From Blastomyces gilchristii SLH14081 (lineage: Eukaryota > Ascomycota > Eurotiomycetes > Onygenales > Ajellomycetaceae), in contig NW_003101681.1 in assembly GCF_000003855.2 (NCBI RefSeq), positions 4,383,359-4,447,358 on the forward strand: a DNA stretch of 64,000 nt. Direction: 5' to 3'. The first letter of the stretch is position 1. Each line of letters begins with the position of its first letter. Positions 58,070 through 64,000 of the stretch are shown here, in pieces. The notes beneath the pieces were generated by a model, which was not told the origin of the DNA, ran no database searches, and saw only the letters and a program-made list of their open reading frames with translations. Both the position numbers and the translations under genes were made by a program.

Positions 58070-58157
58070 ACACACAGAGAGAGAGAGGGAGAGAGACACC
58101 CCCAAACCCGCCAAAGAAAAAAGAAAAAAACAAAAAAAAAAAAAAAAAAAAAAAGAA
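57283..58157. other. Intergenic: SPE2 3' flank and TAF11 leader
   Basis: A 26-base A run is at 57508-57533. 57560-57750 is AT-rich and CpG-free. (CA)n at 58031-58075, (GA)n at 58076-58095 and a 23-base A run at 58132-58154 lie directly before the TAF11 start codon. Confidence 0.6.
58031..58154. repeat. Composite simple repeat in the TAF11 leader: (CA)n, (GA)n, poly(A)
   Basis: About 45 bases of CA repeat, about 20 bases of GA repeat, then an A-rich stretch ending in 23 consecutive A, followed by GAA and the start codon ATG at 58158. Confidence 0.9.
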
Positions 58158-58781
58158 ATGTCAACCTCCCCACCGCCCGCGCCCGCGCCCGCGCCGGCAC
58201 CCGCGCCCCTCTCCCTCCCCAACCAACCGCCCAAAAAGCGGCCCAGCATCAGCACCAGCGCCAGCGCCAGCGCCCTCTCCCACAAACGCCAACGCGTGCA
58301 CCCGCTCAGCCAAACCTCCTTCCCCGCCTCGCAGGACACGGACCCGCGCGTCTACAGCGCCAGCGCCACGAGCGCGAAATCTGAGGCGGATGGCGCGAGC
58401 GCGACGGGGAGCTTTACGGGGTCGTTTGGGGGCGGGAGTGTGGATGGGAGGGGCCAGGGGCTGGGGCAGGGGCAGGGGCGGAAGAGGAGGAAGGGGAGTG
58501 GGGTTGGTGGGAGGAAAGGGGGGGAGGGGGAGAGGGAGAGGGAGAGGGAGGGGTCGGGGTCGGGGAGTTTGAGGGGGACGGTTGTTGATGGGGGTGGGCT
58601 TGGGGAGTTAGGCGAGGGGGAGGAGGAGGGAGAGGAGGGGGATGAGGGGGATGAGGGGGATTTGGAGGAGGGGGAGGATGGAGGGGGGGATGGGGATGGA
58701 GATGGGGATGGGGCGGCTAGGGAGGCGGAGGCTGAGAGGAAGAATCTTGCGTGAGTTTTTGGTTTTTCTTTACTTTGTCCC

Positions 58782-58813
<32 letters not shown>

Positions 58814-59816
58814 GCCTTGATTTATGGGATGTGTCCTTGATACGTCCGATATTTTCGTACAGAAGCTAACCTGGTGAAAACAATACCGTAACAGGATTCT
58901 TATCGACGCATTTACGCCCGCTCAGTCGTCGCGGTACGACTTCTTCAAGCGCGCTAAGCTGAATAAACCCATGGTACGCAAGATTGTGAATCAGACGCTG
59001 TCGCAGTCCGTACCCCCGAATGTCATTACGACTATTAGCGGCTACACGAAAGTGTTTGTTGGAGAGTTGGTGGAGAAGGCGCGGACGGTGCAGGAAGAGT
59101 GGGCGGACGCGGCGGATAGAGCTGCGTATGCGGAATATCAAGCTGCGTTGGCCAAGGAAGAGGCGGAGGAGGAAGCTGCTGCTGCTGAAGCTGCTGCTGC
59201 TGAATCTACGGAGTCTATACAGCCTACGCAGCCGAATAATCCCACAGCTCCGACGAACCCGGTCTCAGATACCCAGGCACCGCCGCAGACTTTCGAATCG
59301 AGCAGCAGTATGACTGAATCAGGCGCACCTTCTATGGTTAAAACGGAACCGGAACCGAAAGAGAATGGAATGACTGCCGTGAAAGCAGAACCATCTTCCG
59401 CCAACGGCGTCAAGACGACTGACCCCACTGTTCCTCAACCCACCACCGCCGTTGTCCCCCCTCCTTCAATACAGCCACAACCGCACACTCAACCACGCAC
59501 AGATCCAACCTCCCTCCACACCCCACCAGGCTCGCAATCCTTCACGTCCACAATCCCCAACTCTTCCTCCACATCGCCCGAATCACGACCACCACCCCCC
59601 AAGCCGAAAAAGCAAAGACCCCCCTTCGAACCCCCCCCAAATCCGCACCGCGGCCAACTCCTCCCCGCACACCTGCGCGAGGCTCTTAGACGGTATAAGC
59701 TGGATGCCGAAGGGGGTGGTGTTGGGTTTGGCGCGTTGAGTATGGGTAGTACGGGGATTAAGGGTTCGTTTACTTGCGGTGTTCGAGGGGTGGGGGGGAG
59801 GAGATTGTTTCGATGA
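58158..59816 (+). CDS. TAF11: TAF11, TFIID histone-fold subunit
   Basis: Two exons, 58158-58750 and 58895-59816, encode 504 residues. TAF11 pairs with TAF13 in TFIID. The TAFII28 domain is at residues 199-267, starting exactly at the exon junction: ILIDAFTPAQSSRYDFFKRA, KLNKPMVRKIVNQTLSQSVP, PNVITTISGYTKVFVGELVE, KARTVQEEW. The N-terminal 197 residues are low complexity: Pro-Ala repeats, Ser-Ala repeats, a Gly-Gln tract, then Glu/Gly/Asp-rich runs. The C-terminus has Ala/Glu-rich and Thr/Pro-rich stretches and ends with PHRGQLLPAHLREALRRYKL, a conserved closing helix. The 144 bp intron holds a 28-base T run. The fold is much shorter in yeast; disordered arms account for the size. Family is firm. 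Confidence 0.93.
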
Positions 59817-60158
59817 GTTGGGAAGGGGGGGTATCTTTTTTAACACTTCCGCCCCTTCTTCGTGATGGATTCGTATCGATGGATCCCTACTTTTTTTATA
59901 TTTTTAATGCTGGTCGTGTATTAAACTGAACCGCTGGATGCCTTTTTTTATCTGGGGAGGAGCTTAACTGCGGGCTTTTTGCGGTTTTTGGGTTTTGGTT
60001 TGGTCTGGTCAGGTCTGGTCGTATCTATTGGTTTTGAACGTAAAATGGCATAGCAATATCGGAGTATATTAGATGGAACAAACCGGACTGCTTTATTTTA
60101 AACTAATTTTTGCCAATGGCATCATATTTTAGGGATGACATGATAGGTCGAAAGATTC

Positions 60159-60235
<77 letters not shown>

Positions 60236-61065
60236 AGGATACTCTGCGCAGTATGCTCTGAACTATTACATCGTGCTGCTTGGGTGATTGATTATAGTAA
60301 CAGGGGATATATTTGTTTTAATATCTGGAGCTGTTCCATTCCATCCTGAGGAGTAGTGTCTAAAGGGATAAAGGGGTTAATCGCATATCCTTTATTCCTA
60401 GAAGCAGAGTCGGCCGGGAAAGCAAATTCTTCTAGGGGAGTGAGGGGAAGTTCATTTCATCCTTGGTTAGTTCTCCTTTTCTTGACCATGCTTGCTGAGT
60501 AGGTACGAGACAGGACGAGACAGCCGGAAAGAGTATTCCCATTTCCTCGTTACACTTTATTTATTTATCTTTATTTTCTATTTTCTTGGCTTTTCTTTTT
60601 TCTTTTTCTTTTTCCTCAATGCAATCCCGCTGAATTGATACATACATACATGTGCAGGGGTAGTCGAAACAGGGGTAACATTTACCCGCGTTGACAAGTA
60701 TAGGAATATAGTAAACAAGTCTATGCTAAAGGGACAGATGGAGGCATGAGAGGGGACGATAAACGTGAGGGGAATTTGAAGGGGTGAAAAATAGCAGAGA
60801 TACAATGAGGAGAATACAATGAGGAGGAAGATATGAAAGGAAGGGGAAAAACCAAAGCTGAGCAGATGATAGGGGAAGAGAGAAGGGAAATAAAATAAAA
60901 TAAGATGAAGACTCCCGCGCCATTTCAAGAGGTAAAGTATACATGTACAGTTTTGAAGAAATACAAAAGATATCTCTAATAACAAAGGGAGAAGGGAAGT
61001 TTATTGTAAAAGAGCACAAAAGAGATTTTAAGAAGCCCAAAACTAAATAAGCTCGTTCCTCAAAC
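59817..61065. other. Intergenic between convergent genes
   Basis: 3' flanks of TAF11 and OXA1. Contains a (TA)n tract at 60164-60192 directly joined to a 42-base T run (60193-60234). No gene supported. Confidence 0.55.
60164..60234. repeat. (TA)n joined to a 42-base poly(T) tract
   Basis: 29 bases of alternating TA followed by 42 T. Highly unstable sequence; true length may differ. Confidence 0.9.
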
Positions 61066-62744
61066 TCATAATTCTCTTTGTTTCCTCTTCTTCTCTGCAA
61101 GCTTCCGTCTATACTCCATCTGTCGCTCTTTATTCCGCGTCTCCCGCTCAATAGAGAGTTCTTCCCTCCGTCTATTTTCATAAGCAATAGCGTCCTCAAG
61201 CTGCTTCTTCGTCAAGCGGGACTTGGGGGTCCCATCGGCAAACGTCTCGACCTTTTCGTTCTGGCCGGTGTAACTTTCCATCTTCTTACGAGTGGAGCTA
61301 ACAGACCTTTGGAAGCTGGTGATGAATCGGTCTATGAAGCTGACTTTAGGCACCGTCTCGACTTGGTCCGGGGCTTGCTCGGGGTAATTTGTTTGGACTT
61401 CGAGGATACGCGCTTTGGGTTCGGAGGCTGTGGTATCAATGACGGCGGGGCTGGGGAAGGGCGCCATTCCGGTCATGGCGCGGATGGAAGGGTGGCGGAA
61501 GGCGTAGGATTGGCCGATTGCTAACACTGAGGTTGTGGCGAAGAAAATCTGGAGGATTCCTGGTAGGAAGGATGTGCAAACGGTCGATAGAATTGGGAGG
61601 CCGTAGAGCAAGATGGGTTTGGCCATCATCGCGGTGGGGTCGTTTGCGCCAGCGTTTTCACCACCAAGCTGATTCAAGATTATTAGAATAGTTGAATATA
61701 TATAGAGAGAGAGAAAACAACGAGGTAGGATACGAAAGGGTTTGAATTAGCCGCATGAACGAACCTTGAATGTATAGTGCATTATAAGTCCGGTTGTGAT
61801 GGGGAGGATAAAGTATGGATCGTGCACTGTGACATTAGAGAGCCAAAGGAAGGCCTCAGAATCTAATCCCGGTACTGGCAATGCAGACATGCCTCGCAAG
61901 ACTCGGAAGGCGCCGAAACTGAGTGGAAGTTGCACCAATGGATAAGCCAGTCTCCTGAGCTTTATATCGTGTGATTCATTGATGATTTTCCGCTGCTGTA
62001 GCACACGTTGCAAGCCAACAGTGTCGTTTTCTCTGTAACACCGTTGTATCTCCACCTGGAATGGCTGAGTGATGTGTTTGATACTGGCTACCTTGGCGGA
62101 GGTATCGGACGCCCCCATGGCAAATTTCAACACGAACAAACGGAGCAGCACCGAAGTCCCTATCGCAGCACCCCACCATGGAAGCCCGCCGTAAATATGA
62201 AGCGATTCAAGGACGGTTTCTATTACTCGCGAAGGACCCCAGCCATAATCTAAACCGATTGCTTTTAAGTAGCCTAGCTTTTCGGGAATCTGGGAAATGT
62301 CCACGCTCACGAGGTCCGCAGCAGAAAGCGAATCAATTGCCTGAGCGCCGCTAGATACCGGCGCATTCACGGTAGAGTCGATAGCCACAGATGCGGCGGG
62401 CTCGGCGGCTGGGCTAGGTGACGCCGCGGTGGAATTGAAGCGAGAGGACGATGCGCCAGCGGCTGGGAGAAGACCCGGGCTCCATGATGTGCTTATCAGC
62501 CCGGAAGCATTTTGTGTTGATGTCCGCGATCGTAATTGAAACGACTTCTTTGCTGTAATTGTAGAGAGCTAGAAGGAATAAGGTAGTTAGTAAAAATTTA
62601 TCTGCCGCAATTGCGACGCATGTGCAGTAGATATATGGAGGTAGGGAGACTGACTGATCGGGAGGAGTGCGGTGAAAAGACCAGTGTTCGCCTTGTCCCA
62701 CCAGGTACCGCGGCCCACGGCCTGACAGCTGCCTTGACCAACAT
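61066..62744 (-). CDS. OXA1: OXA1, mitochondrial inner-membrane insertase (YidC/Oxa1 family)
   Basis: Exons 62744-62709, 62568-61765 and 61668-61066 give 480 residues. Oxa1 inserts mitochondrial and nuclear encoded proteins into the inner membrane and is needed for cytochrome oxidase assembly. Exon 2 begins with a basic, Ser/Thr-rich presequence (TITAKKSFQLRSRTSTQNAS). The core follows: LGYLKAIGLDYGWGPSRVIE, YGGLPWWGAAIGTSVLLRLF (first membrane segment after presequence removal), the Lys/Arg/Gln-rich matrix loop, LPLSFGAFRVLRGMSALPVP, PYFILPITTGLIMHYTFK, and ILLYGLPILSTVCTSFLPGI. The C-terminal coiled basic tail (TKKQLEDAIAYENRRREELS) resembles the ribosome-binding tail of Oxa1. Exon 1 (12 codons, MLVKAAVRPWAA) is chosen because it keeps frame and precedes a CTAAC branch point; it is the least certain part. 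Confidence 0.9.
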
Positions 62745-63361
62745 AGTATAAAAAGGATATGGGAGCCGTGTAATGCGAACGGGGCGTGGTGGGCGTGCTG
62801 TTGGGCCGTGGAGTGTGTATTGGAGGTGTGAGGTCGAGCTTCTGCCAAAAAATTTGATGAGGCTCCGGAAAGTCTCTTTTCGAACGTTCCGGGGAAAGTT
62901 TGCCGACTCCGCAAACCATCCATATTTCGGAGCATGAACAGAACACACACCAACGCTTTTACACAAGAGCCCAAGGGCGGATATTACAAGCAGCAAAAAA
63001 GAGCTTGGCTACAGTAGTCACTGGTTTATTATTTCTATCATGCTCGTTCTGCCGCCCAAGGTTGAAATGGTGATATAAATCGCACAGTACATGCTCACAG
63101 TACAGAGTACTTTGGTAGTAGTTCTTGAAAATAAGCAGCAGCTAGGAAGTTCGTTAGACGCCATTCGCCAATCCCAGATTTTTAACCCCGATATATAGCA
63201 GGGGGGGAGACTATACAATTAATAGAAATGCCATTAACAGAGGGAGAAAGTGTGAAGACGATATCCCAATATCTCTGGATGGTACAAATGCACTACCATT
63301 CTATAGTCAAATGGAATGTATCGTGGCCCTTTATTACTCCATCGAAGTCATCGAATCCAGA
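62745..63361. other. Intergenic between OXA1 and MIM1
   Basis: 617 bp upstream of the OXA1 start and downstream of the MIM1 stop, same strand. Alternative OXA1 starts upstream (for example an ATG near 62934) cannot be excluded. Confidence 0.5.
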
Positions 63362-63880
63362 TCAAAAACTATTCCATGACCGTCTTTCACGCGGGGCCTC
63401 ACGGACTTCAATGCCAGGCCCAAGAGGATATGATCGCCGATACGTGGGAAATATCTAATCGGGATTTCTTAGTGTGCACTCTGATGTATGTAGGTAGATA
63501 CCCCGAACGGAATATCATGTCGCCATTCATTCGCATTTTCACCACGCCTATGCTCATTTGGGGAAAGAATACAAATAAATCAACACGAAATGTCTTACCT
63601 TGGTGCCGGACCATCCTAACCTGAACGCAGCCTCATGAGCCAGCAGTTCACCAAAGCCCAACATCAGACCATTGACAAATGGAAGGAGTAGATTGATAGC
63701 CGCGCCCCGTAGTAAACCCCAGAAGGTTGGCGGTTTGTAGAGGATTATAGGAGAACTCGAGGAGGACAGAGGTGATGAGGATAGCTCGTTGTTTGCTGAA
63801 TAATTTTCTGAGTCGGAGGGTAGGGTCAAGGCGGAATCGTATAGCTCTATCCGCGAGTGCGAATCGTCTCCAGACGCCAT
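63362..63880 (-). CDS. MIM1: MIM1, mitochondrial outer-membrane import protein
   Basis: Two exons, 63880-63599 and 63454-63362, encode 124 residues with a 144 bp intron (GTAAGA..ATTAG). Mim1 forms the MIM complex, which inserts helical proteins and Tom20/Tom70 into the outer mitochondrial membrane. An acidic, Ser-rich cytosolic part (1-50) leads to one membrane segment at about 57-80, with the sequence LLRGAAINLLLPFVNGLMLG and a Gly-x3-Gly-x-Gly pattern typical of its helix packing. FGELLAHEAAFRLGWSGTK follows. Exon 2 adds IFPTYRRSYPLGPGIEVREA and a charged end. Usual family length is about 110-150 residues, so it is complete. The intron is required, because reading on past the donor leaves the family pattern at once. 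Confidence 0.9.
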
Positions 63881-64000
63881 TGTTGGAGCTGTGTAGAGTA
63901 TGGATGTAGAGAGGGGGGAGGAATAGCCGGTTTCGATCGAGCACAGTTGGGTAACTGTAGGAGAGGCGCCGTATAAACCAGAGCTACCAATGGCAATTGG
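63881..64000. other. Upstream flank of MIM1
   Basis: Only 120 bp before the window edge. Nothing recognised. Confidence 0.4.

Overview
This is a nuclear window from a filamentous ascomycete. Genes carry short introns (about 60-200 bp) with GT..AG ends and CTAAC-like branch points. The mix of families (SRPK-like and aminoglycoside-phosphotransferase-like kinases, a BTB protein, a DUF3435 protein), together with AT-rich transposon blocks beside GC-balanced gene blocks, suggests Eurotiomycetes, probably Onygenales (Ajellomycetaceae-like). That placement is inference; no species call is made.

Layout. 1-8229 is an AT-rich block made of two Ty1/copia retrotransposons. A partial plus-strand copy ends with a 268 bp LTR at 2766-3033. 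A complete minus-strand copy (3041-8229) has 116 bp LTRs and a perfect 5 bp target duplication. Both have coding regions full of stop codons but no frameshift where I could follow the frame. 8.2-19.3 kb is a graveyard of lineage-type families: one intact SRPK-like kinase, then broken BTB, DUF3435 (tyrosine-recombinase-like) and APH-like genes. 20.3-27.7 kb holds a conserved disordered protein, the CAF-1 large subunit and an F-box-like protein. 27.7-35.6 kb is a 7.9 kb gene desert with simple repeats, a Ty3/gypsy chromodomain fossil and a cluster of a TACGGAGTA motif. From 35.6 kb to the end is conserved gene space: a 1630-residue unknown protein, GLC8, a truncated NRPS-like gene, SFH5, TAF6, SPE2, TAF11, OXA1 and MIM1.

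Functional links. TAF6 and TAF11 are both TFIID subunits and lie on either side of SPE2 (S-adenosylmethionine decarboxylase) on one strand. OXA1 and MIM1, the insertases of the inner and outer mitochondrial membranes, are tandem neighbours. These are proximities, not operons.

Most unusual observations: (i) a copia copy with dead coding sequence whose LTRs, primer-binding region, polypurine tract and target duplication look almost pristine; (ii) a mutation signature that spares CpA but has removed CpG and every Trp codon I followed; (iii) ten copies of TACGGAGTA/TACTCCGTA, all outside genes; (iv) a short upstream ORF in the SPE2 leader; (v) a decayed DUF3435 gene that still shows recombinase-like Arg, His and Tyr positions.
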